Positions 26,550-36,269 are shown, numbered from the stretch's first letter. The stretch: DNA of 64,000 nt from VFJQ01 sp044226525 (GCA_044226525.1 JBGAGV010000032.1:1-64000); one strand, 5' to 3'. The notes: a model not told the origin generated them from the letters alone. Numbers and translations: made by a program.

Positions 26550-27230
26550 TCAGCTCCGCGCCCGGTAGCGATAGCCCACGCCTCGCACCGTCTCGACGAT
26601 CTCGGGGCTCGCCGGATCGCGCTCGATCTTCTTGCGCAGGTTGGCGATGTGCTGGTCGAGGGTGCGTGAATCGGGAAAGTAGTCGAGCCCCCAGCACCGC
26701 TCGAGGAAGAGGTCGCGATGAATGGGCCGGCCGGCGTGCTCGTGCAGCAACGCCAGCATCGCCGCTTCCCGCGGAGTCAGCTCGATCTCGGCGCCGTCCC
26801 TGGCGGCGCGGAGTTCATCGGGCCAGACGGTCAGGTCATGCATCTGCACACTGCGCCGCGCCGCACTCGCACGGGTGCGGCGAAGCACCGCGCGAATCCG
26901 AGCCAGCACTTCCGCGCGCGTGAAAGGTTTGCGAATGAAATCGTCGGCCCCCAGCTCGAGCCCGACGACCACGTCGATCTCTTCGTTTTTCGCCGAGAGA
27001 AAAAGAATCGGCACCGTCGCATCGTGAGCACGAATGCGGCGGCAAAGCTCATAGCCATCCAAGGCGGGCATCATCACATCGAGGCAGCACACATCGGGGC
27101 GATGCTTTTCCCACAAGGCGTAGGCCGCGATTCCATCCGGCGCGGTGAGTGGGCAAAATCCCTCCGCGCCCAGACACGTCGCAAGCGTCTCGAGAGTGAT
27201 GGGATCGTCTTCGGCGATGAGGACTTTCAT
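26550..27230 (-). CDS. OmpR/PhoB-family DNA-binding response regulator
   Basis: A 226-residue two-domain regulator. The receiver domain (1-120) has the acidic pair ED at 7-8, phosphoacceptor D51 in CCLDVMMP, and the conserved Lys in FIRKPFTR. The winged-helix effector domain (about 130-224) has ELTPREAAMLALL and the recognition helix region DSRTLDQHIANLRKKI, ending in VRGVGYRY. Its ATG lies at the end of the histidine kinase gene's coordinates (both touch 27230); on the minus strand the kinase gene is read first, so the two are translationally coupled. The signal is unknown. Confidence 0.95.
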   Translation of the reverse strand: MKVLIAEDDPITLETLATCLGAEGFCPLTAPDGIAAYALWEKHRPDVCCLDVMMPALDGYELCRRIRAHDATVPILFLSAKNEEIDVVVGLELGADDFIRKPFTRAEVLARIRAVLRRTRASAARRSVQMHDLTVWPDELRAARDGAEIELTPREAAMLALLHEHAGRPIHRDLFLERCWGLDYFPDSRTLDQHIANLRKKIERDPASPEIVETVRGVGYRYRARS

Positions 27231-28795
27231 TACGCGGCTTCGCGCGCTGGCGCGGGAACAAGAAGCGCCGGCGCCGGCACCTTCAACTCGAAGACGGCGC
27301 CCATCGCGGTCGGCAGGAGGGCGAGGGTGCCGCCCATGCGCCCGCTGAGATCGCGAGCGATCGCGAGGCCGAGCCCTGTGCCACTGGCGCCCTCATTCAC
27401 CCGGCTGCTCACGCGCTCGAATGGCTCGAAGATTCTTCCGGACTCGGAAATCGTAATACCCGGGCCGCGATCGCTCACGCGCAAAATGAGGGTGCCTTCG
27501 TCGAGGCGTGTGGCCACCTCCAGCCAACCACCGCTCGCCGCGTATTTTTCCACGTTCGAAATGAGATTTCCCGCAATCTGTGCGAGCGCATCCGGATCGA
27601 GATGCACGCCCGTGCCGGCGTTGGCTACGCGCTCGCTGATCAATCCGCGCCGCGTCAGCGCAGGCTCGAATTGGCGCAGCACGCCATCGATCACCTCATC
27701 CGGCACACACGGCGCCGCTTTCAGCACGAGTGAGCCGCGCTCGCGCCGCGAGAAGGTCAGCACGTTCGCCACGAGCCGGGCGAGACGTTGCACTTCCTCC
27801 GTCACCAGCCGCAGGCGCGTGCGGGCGAAATCGGGCCGCGTGTCCAGCGCTTCGCCGGCGAGATCGAGGTTCAGCAGCGCATTGGTGAGCGGAGTTCCGA
27901 GTTCGTGGGAGACACGATTCACAAACGACACGCGCTCCTCCGCCCGGCGCAGCGCGCGTCGTTGCTCGCGAAAGATCAGCACACCGAGCAGGGCGAGCAC
28001 CGTCGCGCCGGCGAAGGTCAGCAGCAGTGTCGGCTGGTCATACTTCGTGATCTGAGCCGTGCGATCCCAGGCCACCACCTGCCACTGCCCGAACCGCTGG
28101 CGCAGCGGGAGAATGAAATCCGGTCGGCGCGCCGGCGGAGAATTCAGCCCGGCGAGCAATGCCCCGGCGGGTCCCTCCACGGAGACGAGATCGCCGTCGG
28201 CACGCGCCGGCGCGTAGGCCGGCTCGATCCACTGGATCAAATGCTCATTCGTCCGCTCCGCCACATCACGCCAGTCGACAATCACCACCACCACGGTGAC
28301 CACATTTGCCCGCGCCCAATATGCGCCGAAGGCCGGAGCATGCCCTTCCAGCCAGCCTCCGATCTGGCCCTCTCCGGTGATGCGCGACCGCTTCAGCACG
28401 AAACCCTCCGCCGGACTCCCCGGCTCGTTCTGCGCACGCATCAGCACCTCCGGCGCGCGATCGCCCCGCGCCGATGGGATACCAATCGAGTTGCGATCCT
28501 CCGTGTCGAGCCGCACCACGACGACCTGGCGGATGCCATGCACGGCTTGGGCGAGAGCGCGCACGGTAGAGGCCTCGGAACCAGGCGCAGCGAGAGCCAC
28601 TTCCTTGAGATCGTGTTCGTAGAGATCGCCCAGCCGGATCAATTCCGAATTCAGCGCGCCGCCGAGTTCCTCGACTACCGTCCGGCCCACCGGGCGCCGC
28701 TCCTCCGTCTGGCGTCGCGCCAGCCGGCTCCCGGAGAACAGGATGCCGGCCGCCGCGAGGAGCAACAGCGCGAGAGTGAGGGTCGGAGTGCGCAC
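27230..28795 (-). CDS. Membrane sensor histidine kinase
   Basis: A 521-residue two-component sensor. Transmembrane helix 1 is at residues about 5-24, followed by a large periplasmic sensing region (about 25-250) without a recognised domain, then a second helix at about 255-275. The HisKA motif VSHELGTPLTNALLNLDL gives phospho-acceptor H297. The HATPase domain shows the N box (GNLISNVEKYA), G1 (VSDRGPGI), F box (IFEPFERV) and G2 (GTGLGLAIARDLSGRMGG). The conserved Pro of HELxTPL is present with Gly in the variable position. Its partner regulator follows directly. Stimulus unknown. Confidence 0.93.
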   Translation of the reverse strand: MRTPTLTLALLLLAAAGILFSGSRLARRQTEERRPVGRTVVEELGGALNSELIRLGDLYEHDLKEVALAAPGSEASTVRALAQAVHGIRQVVVVRLDTEDRNSIGIPSARGDRAPEVLMRAQNEPGSPAEGFVLKRSRITGEGQIGGWLEGHAPAFGAYWARANVVTVVVVIVDWRDVAERTNEHLIQWIEPAYAPARADGDLVSVEGPAGALLAGLNSPPARRPDFILPLRQRFGQWQVVAWDRTAQITKYDQPTLLLTFAGATVLALLGVLIFREQRRALRRAEERVSFVNRVSHELGTPLTNALLNLDLAGEALDTRPDFARTRLRLVTEEVQRLARLVANVLTFSRRERGSLVLKAAPCVPDEVIDGVLRQFEPALTRRGLISERVANAGTGVHLDPDALAQIAGNLISNVEKYAASGGWLEVATRLDEGTLILRVSDRGPGITISESGRIFEPFERVSSRVNEGASGTGLGLAIARDLSGRMGGTLALLPTAMGAVFELKVPAPALLVPAPAREAA

Positions 28796-28837
28796 GCGTG
28801 AAGTCTGCCGAGGTGGTCCGGAAAAACCAGTCCGCGC

Positions 28838-29836
28838 TTACGGCGCCTCGCCCGGCGCGTGGAAGACGAGCGCGTTTTCCGTAATCGTTAGCTTCAGGCC
28901 CGCCAGTTCGGCGGCGTAACGCGCCGCTTCACCGATGGGAATATTTTTGAGAGTCAGGCTGATAATCAGCCCCGCGTGGCTTGGGGGCGCTTTGACGATA
29001 AAATTCAGGCCCTTTTTCTCCGGATCCAGTTCGCGGCCCTTGGTTTGCAGATATTCCACCGTCTGGGCGAGACTCGCATTCCGCAGCTCGATTGACGGGA
29101 TGATTAAGGTGTCAGACAGGCTCTTGGTGCGCGAGGTGACCAGCTCCGCCACCGCACTGTCGGACCCGATAAAAACGGTGATGAAGTCGAGGTGCAATTG
29201 CGTGTTATCCTCCGTGTCCTCCAGCCCGCTGTTCACCGGCGGATTGAGCGACCCGATGAGCATCGGATCCCCGGCCTGCAGCGTCACCGCCGTGGTGATC
29301 TTGCGGCTGCGCAGGATGGGTTGAACGGGGACCGTCTTGTCGGGGGATTTGGTGTAACCCATAAAGCGCGTCGATTGTGCTACGAGGTTCAGATCGATCG
29401 TCCGCCCATCGGGTCCGATCACCGGTTCGACCTCGAGTGTGTCGCCCACGGCGCGAGTCTCGCTCGTGGAAACCGGCTGAGCACCGTCCTTGGCCGGTTC
29501 CACGATCGGCCAGCGAAATTCCTCGATCGCTTCGACTACCGAACGCTGACCCGACTTAGCCCGCAAGAGCTGCAAGCGTTCGAGCGTGGCCTGGCCGGAC
29601 TTGACCCGCCGGAGAAGCTCCTCATACCGCGCGGCATCGGAGGAAAATCCACGCAGGAAAGCCGGTGCCTCCTTGCGCGAGATGACGAAGGTCTCTTCGC
29701 GCAACGACAGGACCGTTGGCGCTTCCTGACCAGGCACGGGCGTCGATCCGGGCGGCGTTTTCTTATACGGGTCTTGCGCGCCGGCGAAGTTGGTCAGCAC
29801 GGCAAGGAGGGCGATGGGGAGCAGATTTGGTTTCAT
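28838..29836 (-). CDS. Secreted secretin/STN-like protein
   Basis: A 332-residue exported protein; the ATG at 29836 gives the signal peptide MKPNLLPIALLAVLTNFAGAQ. Residues about 120-215 look like part of a secretin outer-membrane domain (TLEVEPVIGPDGRTIDLNL, then QPILRSRKITTAVTLQAGDP and LIGSL). The C-terminal 85 residues (LRNASLAQTVEYLQTKGREL, then NIPIGEAARYAAELAGLKL) resemble an STN/secretin N-domain. In true secretins the N-domains precede the barrel, so the order here appears reversed, and the protein is far too short to build a pore. It may be an accessory or degenerate secretin relative. It starts in a region with no close upstream partner. Confidence 0.6.
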   Translation of the reverse strand: MKPNLLPIALLAVLTNFAGAQDPYKKTPPGSTPVPGQEAPTVLSLREETFVISRKEAPAFLRGFSSDAARYEELLRRVKSGQATLERLQLLRAKSGQRSVVEAIEEFRWPIVEPAKDGAQPVSTSETRAVGDTLEVEPVIGPDGRTIDLNLVAQSTRFMGYTKSPDKTVPVQPILRSRKITTAVTLQAGDPMLIGSLNPPVNSGLEDTEDNTQLHLDFITVFIGSDSAVAELVTSRTKSLSDTLIIPSIELRNASLAQTVEYLQTKGRELDPEKKGLNFIVKAPPSHAGLIISLTLKNIPIGEAARYAAELAGLKLTITENALVFHAPGEAP

Positions 29837-29956
29837 TGCACGGCGACGCTCACACAATTCGACGACCGTGGGTCAAACCAACCTCAAGCGAGTGTAAAAG
29901 CTCTGTAAAAAGGAGGGCCAGGAAAAGGGGGTGACGTGCCGTGCTCAGTAGCTGGT

Positions 29957-31219
29957 TCAGGGTTGTTCGGCGCCGAACGTCACCTCACGCGCCAGCTTCT
30001 CCAGCCACGCGCGCCGATCCTTGTCAGGCACCTCGAGTTTGCGCTCGGTGGGCTCGAGCTTCGGATACCCGCCGACTTCCTCCTGATTGTCGATGATGCG
30101 TGCGGTGCCGGTGAGCGCTTCCTGCACGATGCGCGTGTCGATGGCATCGCGCTCCGCAGGCCGCGCGCCGACGAAACGTGCGACGCGCCAGAGCGCTGCC
30201 GTGGTGCTGAGCGGCTTGAGTCCTTCGGGCCAGACGGGCGGTTCCGGCAGCACCTTCGCATTCACCGGTTCGCGCAATTGGGGAATCGGCTGGCCGCGCC
30301 AGTCGTAGCCTTCGTTGTCCTTGAAATAACCTTCGGCGTTTCCCTCGAAAATCCCCGCCGATTTTTTTGTCTTCTCGCCGAAGAGCACCACATTTCCCAC
30401 GACCGCGATGCGCGGGTCCGCACCTTCCTTGCCCAGGTCCGGGTCCGCACTGTGTGCGTGAACTGCGCGCTGGCCGGGATTCGCGATCACGTTGTTCACC
30501 GCCACGCCCGAAGTGCCCGGCTGGAAAACCGGGTTCCGCTCCACGTTGCTCGTGTAGAGATTGCCCACGATGGCCACATGCTGCGAGCCGCCAAAGACGA
30601 GCGTGCCCTTCGCATGCGGCCCTTTGTGGTGCGAGGAGTTGTCGAGCCCCGGCCCGGCGATGCAATTGCTGATCACCATGCGCCGCACGGGTTCACCGGT
30701 CGGCGGCTTATAAGTGGAAGCCGAGATCGCTTCATCGATCGCCCACGTGGACGAGCAATGATCGACCCACACATCTGCGGGCCCGCCGCTCGTGCTGATT
30801 CCATCGGGCTCCCACCCGCTCTGCTTCGCCTGTCCCGCATCCCCGGGCCGCACGCGAAGATGTTGCAAGACCGTGCGATCGCCGCGCAGACGCAGGCCCC
30901 CTTTGATGATCGTGATGCCCGGCGCGGGCGCCGTCTGCCCGGCCACAAAGCAATCCGGCTCGTCGAGACTGATGAATTGCTGCTCGAGATCGATCACGCC
31001 GCCCACTTCGAACACGATGATTTTCGGTCCCTTGATCTTCACCGCATCGCGCAGCGATCCGTCGCCTTTCGTCCGCAGCGACGTCACGCGCACGACCTGC
31101 GCGGCATCGAGATCGAAGCCGGGATCGGGCACGAGCCCATCCTGCCATTTCCAAGGGGTCTCGTCCGCGGCGAGTGCGGAGCAGGTGACGAGCAGCGGGA
31201 GGAACAGGTGCGGTCTCAT
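29957..31219 (-). CDS. Pectate lyase-like protein (PL1-type beta-helix)
   Basis: A 420-residue exported protein (signal MRPHLFLPLLVTCSALAADE). It shows the right-handed parallel beta-helix pattern of family 1 polysaccharide lyases: KIIVFEVGGVIDLEQQF, ITIIKGGLRLRGDRTVLQHL, then DVWVDHCSSTWAIDEAIS, the vWIDHCs motif near the calcium site, followed by NCIAGPGLDNSSHHKGPHA. PL1 enzymes cleave polygalacturonate by beta-elimination, usually with Ca2+ and a catalytic Arg; I cannot assign that Arg securely. Its ATG overlaps the stop of the upstream sulfatase by 4 bp (ATGA at 31216-31219), so both are co-translated. Confidence 0.83.
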   Translation of the reverse strand: MRPHLFLPLLVTCSALAADETPWKWQDGLVPDPGFDLDAAQVVRVTSLRTKGDGSLRDAVKIKGPKIIVFEVGGVIDLEQQFISLDEPDCFVAGQTAPAPGITIIKGGLRLRGDRTVLQHLRVRPGDAGQAKQSGWEPDGISTSGGPADVWVDHCSSTWAIDEAISASTYKPPTGEPVRRMVISNCIAGPGLDNSSHHKGPHAKGTLVFGGSQHVAIVGNLYTSNVERNPVFQPGTSGVAVNNVIANPGQRAVHAHSADPDLGKEGADPRIAVVGNVVLFGEKTKKSAGIFEGNAEGYFKDNEGYDWRGQPIPQLREPVNAKVLPEPPVWPEGLKPLSTTAALWRVARFVGARPAERDAIDTRIVQEALTGTARIIDNQEEVGGYPKLEPTERKLEVPDKDRRAWLEKLAREVTFGAEQP

Positions 31220-32610
31220 TTTGCCGCGACGGTCGCTTCGAGTTGATTTGGCACCGGCTTCACCGTGGCGCGATGTCGCTCCACCGCGGCGGCAATTTGC
31301 GCGAGCACTTCGGGATGTTCCGCCGCGACATTGAATGATTCGCCGGGGTCGGCCTGGAGATCGAACAGCAGTGGCGGCTCATGCGCATCCGGCTTCGGCT
31401 GAAAGTATCCCGGTTGCGTGAGATAGTGCGCTTTCCATTTCCCCAGCCGCGCGGCGAATAGCTGCGTGCCGCGGTAGTAGATGAACGCATCCCGCTGCAC
31501 CGTCCCGCTCGCGGTGAGCAATGGCGTGATGTCGATTCCGTCGATGGCACGATCCGCCGGCGCTTTCGCGCCCGCCCAGGTCGCGCAGGTGGTGAAGAGA
31601 TCCATCGTGCTCGCGAGTTCGTGGCACACGCTTCCTGCGAGCACTTTTCCCGGCATCCACGCGATCCCCGGCACACGCATGCCGCCTTCCCAGGTCGAAC
31701 CTTTGCCATCGCGCAGCAGCCCCGCGCTGCCGCCCGCCTGCGCGCGGATGAGCCACGGCCCGTTGTCGCTGGTGAAAAAGACGAACGTGTTCTTCTCGAT
31801 GCCCGCCGCGCGCACGGCCTCGAGGACCTGGCCGACCGCCCAGTCGAGTTCCTCCACCACATCCCCATAGCGTCCGCGGGGGCTCTTGTCGCGGAACTGC
31901 TCCGACGCAAACAACGGCGTGTGGGGAAAGGTGGACGCGAAATAGAGAAAGAACGGTCCACCTTTGTGGTCGCCGATGAACTTTACCGCATGCTCGGCGT
32001 AACGGCGCGTTAGCGTCGTTTGATCCGCGGGCTGCTCGATCAACTTCTCCCCCTCGAAGAGCGGTGCCTGCCACCATTTCGCATCGGGATCGACGCGATT
32101 GTCTTCGCCCTTCGGTTTGCCAGTGACGGCGTTCATGTCGTTCGAGTGCGGCAGGCCGAAGTAGTATTCGAAACCGTGCTTCATCGGGTGCCCGTCCGGA
32201 TTGTTCATCCAGTTTCCGAGGTGCCATTTCCCGACCATCCCCGTGGCGTAGCCTTGCGCCTTCAAGAGTTGCGGGAGCGTCACTTCGTCGTCCGGCAAGT
32301 GTCCGGTCGATTCCCGCCGCAGCACGCGGAATTGGTTGTGCGCCATGCCGCTGCGAATCGGGTAGCGCCCGGTCATTAGCGCCGCGCGGCTCGGCGTGCA
32401 GACCTCCGCGCCGACATAGAAATCCGTGAAGCGCATTCCTTCCCGCGCCATGCGATCGAGATGCGGCGTGCGGATCGTCGGGTGTCCGTAGCAACCGAGG
32501 TCCCCGTAACCGAGATCGTCGGCGAGGATGATGATGACGTTCGGCTTGTCCGCCGCCGGGGCCGGCGCCAGGAAAGCCAGAAGGGAGAGAAGAAGGAGGA
32601 GCAGGGGCAT
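31216..32610 (-). CDS. Secreted sulfatase (arylsulfatase A family)
   Basis: A 464-residue sulfatase. I start it at the ATG at 32610, which gives a clean signal peptide (MPLLLLLLSLLAFLAPAPAA); the open frame extends further upstream without signal character. The catalytic motif is CTPSR at residue 71, whose Cys is converted to formylglycine by an FGE/anaerobic maturase. Metal ligands are in ADDLGYGD and later in FFTSDNGP. Other family blocks are TPHLDRMAREGMRF, GKWHLG and DGIDITPLL. It would remove sulfate from a polysaccharide. It is coupled to the PL1-like lyase gene and divergent from two propeller proteins. Confidence 0.93.
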   Translation of the reverse strand: MPLLLLLLSLLAFLAPAPAADKPNVIIILADDLGYGDLGCYGHPTIRTPHLDRMAREGMRFTDFYVGAEVCTPSRAALMTGRYPIRSGMAHNQFRVLRRESTGHLPDDEVTLPQLLKAQGYATGMVGKWHLGNWMNNPDGHPMKHGFEYYFGLPHSNDMNAVTGKPKGEDNRVDPDAKWWQAPLFEGEKLIEQPADQTTLTRRYAEHAVKFIGDHKGGPFFLYFASTFPHTPLFASEQFRDKSPRGRYGDVVEELDWAVGQVLEAVRAAGIEKNTFVFFTSDNGPWLIRAQAGGSAGLLRDGKGSTWEGGMRVPGIAWMPGKVLAGSVCHELASTMDLFTTCATWAGAKAPADRAIDGIDITPLLTASGTVQRDAFIYYRGTQLFAARLGKWKAHYLTQPGYFQPKPDAHEPPLLFDLQADPGESFNVAAEHPEVLAQIAAAVERHRATVKPVPNQLEATVAAK

Positions 32611-32761
32611 GGCGAGAGGAATGGAACTCCAAGTGGATGCCTCGCTCCTCGCTCCGTCGATCTTGAATTGCCTGCCTGTTAGTTGGTTCGAGGCTGCTCC
32701 CAGCGGCGGACGTTGGTCGAATTTGCGCCCAAGTCTCAGCCGCCTGGCGGCTTGGTAAAGC

Positions 32762-34300
32762 ATGACGTTCCCCACCGTTTCCTTCGCCCTGACGTTGTTT
32801 GCCGCCGGCGCATCCCTCGCGGCGGATGCCATCTCGATCGGCTCGCGGCGCGAGTTGTTCGTGGACGATACTTTGATCGAGAAGATCACGGGAGGCGCGG
32901 AACTGCGCCTGCATCAGCCGCAGCCACGCGAGATCGCGCTCGTGCACGATGCGCCGTGGGAAGGCAGCGGCAGTGGGTATCACAGCGTGTTCAAGGACGG
33001 GGACCGCTACCGCATGTATTACAAAGCGTGGCAGCTCGACGTGTCGGCTGCGGGCGTGAAGACCAACGCGCATCCGCTGTTCTGCTGCTACGCGGAGAGC
33101 GACGACGGCATCCACTGGCGCAAGCCGGAGCTGGGCCTGCACGAGTTCAAAGGCTCGAAGGCCAACAACATCGTGATCGCGAGCGGGAAGATCGGCGAGG
33201 TGAACGCCGATGCCGGGCATCCGGCGATTTTCAAGGACGACAATCCCGCGGCGGCGCCGGAGGCTCGTTACAAGGCGATGATTCGTTCCGAATCGCCGAA
33301 GGGTCTGCTCGCATTTCAGTCCCCCGATGGTCTGCATTGGTCGCCGATACAAACGGCGCCGGTCATCACCGAAGGCGCGTTCGATTCGCAGAACCTCGCT
33401 TTCTGGGATGCGGCGCGCGGCGAATACCGCGCCTACTGGCGCATCTTCACAGCGGGCGTGACGGATGAGAAAAACTGGAAGCCCGGTGGTTTTCGCGCCA
33501 TCCGCACCGCCACCTCGAAAGACTTTCTGCATTGGGAAAATCAGACCGATGTGAGCTACGCCGATTCGCCCGCCGAGCATCTCTACACCAGCCAGGTGAA
33601 GCCTTATTATCGCGCGCCGCATGTGCTGATCGGCTTTCCCACGCGTTACACCGAGCGCGGCTGGTCGGAATCGATGCGGGCGCTGCCGGATCGGGAGCAT
33701 CGCGAATGGCGCGCAAAGGCGAGCCAGCGTTACGGCACCGCGATCACGGAAGGGCTCTTCATGGCGAGCCGCGACGGCGTGCGGTTCAAGCGCTGGAACG
33801 AAGCCTTCCTCCGGCCGGGCCTTGAGCGCGAGGGAACCTGGAACTACGGCCAGCAATACATCGGGTGGCAGGCCGTCGAAACGAAATCCGCCCTCGAAGG
33901 CGCGCCGAATGAACTCTCGCTCTACGCCACGGAAAGCTACTGGACCGGCACCAGCAGCGCCATCCGCCGCTACACACTGCGGCTCGATGGCTTCGTTTCC
34001 GTGAACGCGCCGATGAAAGGCGGCGATCTGATTACGAAGCCGATCACCTTTACCGGCAGCAAACTCGCGCTGAACTTTTCCACCTCCGCCGCAGGGAGCG
34101 TGCGGGTGGAGATTCAGGACGTCGAAGGGAAACCGCTGCCCGGTTTTTCGCTCGCCGATTGCGAAGAAACTTTCGGCGACGCCATCGAACGCACGGTCGT
34201 ATGGAAAGGCGGAAGAGATGTCAGCGCACTCGCGGGCAAACCCATCCGCCTGCGGTTCGCGCTGAAGGACGCGGATCTCTTTGCGTATCAGTTCCAATGA
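32762..34300 (+). CDS. Secreted five-bladed-propeller, glycosidase-like protein
   Basis: A 512-residue exported protein (signal MTFPTVSFALTLFAAGASLAADA). It starts with SIGSRRELFVDDTLIEKITG, typical of a GH43/GH32-like beta-propeller family common in Planctomycetes and Verrucomicrobia. Recurrent blade signatures are GDRYRMYYKAW, SDDGIHWRKPELGL and SPDGLHWSPI. A C-terminal beta-sandwich (SVRVEIQDVEGKPLPGFS) follows from about residue 420. The substrate is unknown; glycoside hydrolysis or binding in the periplasm is likely. Its TGA overlaps the ATG of the next, related gene. The divergent sulfatase gene starts 151 bp upstream. Confidence 0.75.
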   Translation: MTFPTVSFALTLFAAGASLAADAISIGSRRELFVDDTLIEKITGGAELRLHQPQPREIALVHDAPWEGSGSGYHSVFKDGDRYRMYYKAWQLDVSAAGVKTNAHPLFCCYAESDDGIHWRKPELGLHEFKGSKANNIVIASGKIGEVNADAGHPAIFKDDNPAAAPEARYKAMIRSESPKGLLAFQSPDGLHWSPIQTAPVITEGAFDSQNLAFWDAARGEYRAYWRIFTAGVTDEKNWKPGGFRAIRTATSKDFLHWENQTDVSYADSPAEHLYTSQVKPYYRAPHVLIGFPTRYTERGWSESMRALPDREHREWRAKASQRYGTAITEGLFMASRDGVRFKRWNEAFLRPGLEREGTWNYGQQYIGWQAVETKSALEGAPNELSLYATESYWTGTSSAIRRYTLRLDGFVSVNAPMKGGDLITKPITFTGSKLALNFSTSAAGSVRVEIQDVEGKPLPGFSLADCEETFGDAIERTVVWKGGRDVSALAGKPIRLRFALKDADLFAYQFQ

Positions 34301-36156
34301 ACAGCGTCCGGTGTCTGGTGGCAGCATCCCTCGTCGCGGGAGCGTTCGGCACCGAGTCGCGTCCGGTCGAAGCCTCGATGAAGCTTCTCGCGCTCGACTC
34401 ACGGGTTTTCGAGAAGATCGAGAATGCGCGGCTCGTGTTTGGGCAGCCGGAGAAGGATCCGGGCAACCCTTTGATCGCTTCCGACCAGCCGTGGGAAAAT
34501 GCGACGAATAACTATTACCCCAACGTGCTCTGGGACGAGGGCGAGCGAACGTGGAAGCTCTGGTATAAAGATGTGCTCGCCGACCAGGACGCGATCGCGC
34601 GGATGGAGCGGCCGTCCACGGTGCACGATGTCGGTTGGTATCTGCTCTATGCCACGTCGAAGGACGGCGTTTCATGGTCGAAGCCGAAGATTGGGCTGCA
34701 TCCTTTCGATGGCCGCAACGACACGAACGCCGTCGCGCGCGATTGTCCCAATGTCGGCGTGTTCAAGGATGCGCACGATCCCGATCCGGCGCGGCGTTAT
34801 AAGATGGTCTTCGACACAGGCCTCGGAAAACCGTTCGCGCGCTTCAGCGCCGACGGCATTCACTGGAGCGACCCCGTCGCGATGCTCGGCTTCACCGCGC
34901 AGCAGGGCGACACGCACAACAACGCGTTCTTCGACCAGCGCACCGGGAAATATCTCTGGTTCACGAAAATGTATCTCGGCGAGCGCCTCGTGAGCCGCCT
35001 GGAGAGCGACGATTTCCTGCACTGGCGCAGCAGTGGCGTGGTGCTGCGCAGCTCCATCGACGAAGGCCGCAAGTCGCAGACTTACGCGCTCACTGTGTTC
35101 CCCTACGGCAATATCTATCTCGGCTTCCTCATGATGTATCACGTGGGCAAAGATCGCACCGTCGATGTCGAACTCGCGTGGAGTCCCGACTCGATCGAGT
35201 GGCGCCGCGTGCAACCCGGCGTGCCCTTGCTCAAGCTCGGTGCAAAGGGCGCCATCGATAGCGGCACCATCTATGCGCAAGCCGGCCCCATGTTCGTAAA
35301 AGATGGTCGCCTGCAAATCTACTACGGTGGCAGTCCGACTGTGCACGTCGGTTGGAAACGCAACGCCCACCTCTGCCGCGCGACGCTGCGCGAAGACGGC
35401 TTCGCCGCCTACGAACCCATCGACGCTTCCACTCCCGCGATTCTCACCACCGCACCGCTGCGCCCACTCGGTTCCGATCCGCACGTCATCTTCGATGGCG
35501 ATGTCAAAACCGAAACGCTCCGCGAAGCCAACGGCACCGTGCGTCTCCGCCTCACCCTCGCCGCCAAGTGCCGCATCTTCGCAATCGACGGTTACGACCT
35601 CGTGAACCCCACGCTCCCACCCGCACCGCAAGCCCCGCTTCCCCACCAGCCCATCGCCCACGCCCCTATCACCTTCACCTTCGACCACGACGCTCAAGGC
35701 TGGTCCGGCGTGGACCAGATCGAAGCGCACGAGGGCTACGTCACCGTCTCGCGCCCCGCCCCGCTGCGTCCCATCGCCCACGCCACGCCACTCCCCGGCG
35801 ATTGGCCGACGCTGCTCGGCGGCGAGGGCGTGACGATCTCCGCCAAAGTCCGCTCCCCCAATCCCGGCGGCGCCGTCCGCATCGAAATCTGCCCCGCCGA
35901 TCTCGCCGGCTGGAGCTACGAAAAACTCCCGCCCTTCACCGCCGACTGGCAGACCATCCAGACCACGATCCGCTACGACTGGACCGACGTCGAAGCCCGT
36001 GCCGCCGGCTGGGTCCCGTCCATCCAAGGCTTCCCCTGGCGCGACACCCTCCGCCACGCCGGCAAATTAGTCATCATGTCCTCCGGCTCGCAAAGCGCCT
36101 TCGACCTCGACGACGTGCGCATCGAGGCCACTGAGGTCGGGACAAAGCGGAACTAA
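34297..36156 (+). CDS. Second five-bladed-propeller protein with C-terminal binding domain
   Basis: A 619-residue exported protein. The ATG at 34297 overlaps the upstream TGA (ATGA) and gives a signal-like N-terminus (MNSVRCLVAASLVAGAFG). The propeller resembles that of the preceding gene (WKLWYKDV, SKDGVSWSKPKIGLHPFDG, DGIHWSDPV, LHWRSSGVVL). An extra C-terminal module at about residues 460-615 (FDHDAQGWSGVDQ, then EGVTISAKVRSPNPGGAVRI and SAFDLDDVRIEA) looks like a carbohydrate-binding beta-sandwich. The two genes are paralogues in one operon, probably acting on the same glycan as the divergent sulfatase and lyase. No catalytic residues can be assigned with confidence. Confidence 0.75.
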   Translation: MNSVRCLVAASLVAGAFGTESRPVEASMKLLALDSRVFEKIENARLVFGQPEKDPGNPLIASDQPWENATNNYYPNVLWDEGERTWKLWYKDVLADQDAIARMERPSTVHDVGWYLLYATSKDGVSWSKPKIGLHPFDGRNDTNAVARDCPNVGVFKDAHDPDPARRYKMVFDTGLGKPFARFSADGIHWSDPVAMLGFTAQQGDTHNNAFFDQRTGKYLWFTKMYLGERLVSRLESDDFLHWRSSGVVLRSSIDEGRKSQTYALTVFPYGNIYLGFLMMYHVGKDRTVDVELAWSPDSIEWRRVQPGVPLLKLGAKGAIDSGTIYAQAGPMFVKDGRLQIYYGGSPTVHVGWKRNAHLCRATLREDGFAAYEPIDASTPAILTTAPLRPLGSDPHVIFDGDVKTETLREANGTVRLRLTLAAKCRIFAIDGYDLVNPTLPPAPQAPLPHQPIAHAPITFTFDHDAQGWSGVDQIEAHEGYVTVSRPAPLRPIAHATPLPGDWPTLLGGEGVTISAKVRSPNPGGAVRIEICPADLAGWSYEKLPPFTADWQTIQTTIRYDWTDVEARAAGWVPSIQGFPWRDTLRHAGKLVIMSSGSQSAFDLDDVRIEATEVGTKRN

Positions 36157-36269
36157 CTTCCGCGGAGATAAGTCCCCGAGTTTGTTATCGGCGTGACGGG
36201 CGCACGGCGGCGTAAGTAACATGCCGCGGTCATGGCCACCCTCGGCTTCGACGGAGGCGGGCGAGGGGC

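Noticed and set aside
31379..34675. A 1,098-codon minus-strand frame across the sulfatase and propeller genes
   Set aside because: It runs through real genes on both strands, has no domain signature and is Arg/Ala-rich, so it is a frame artefact.
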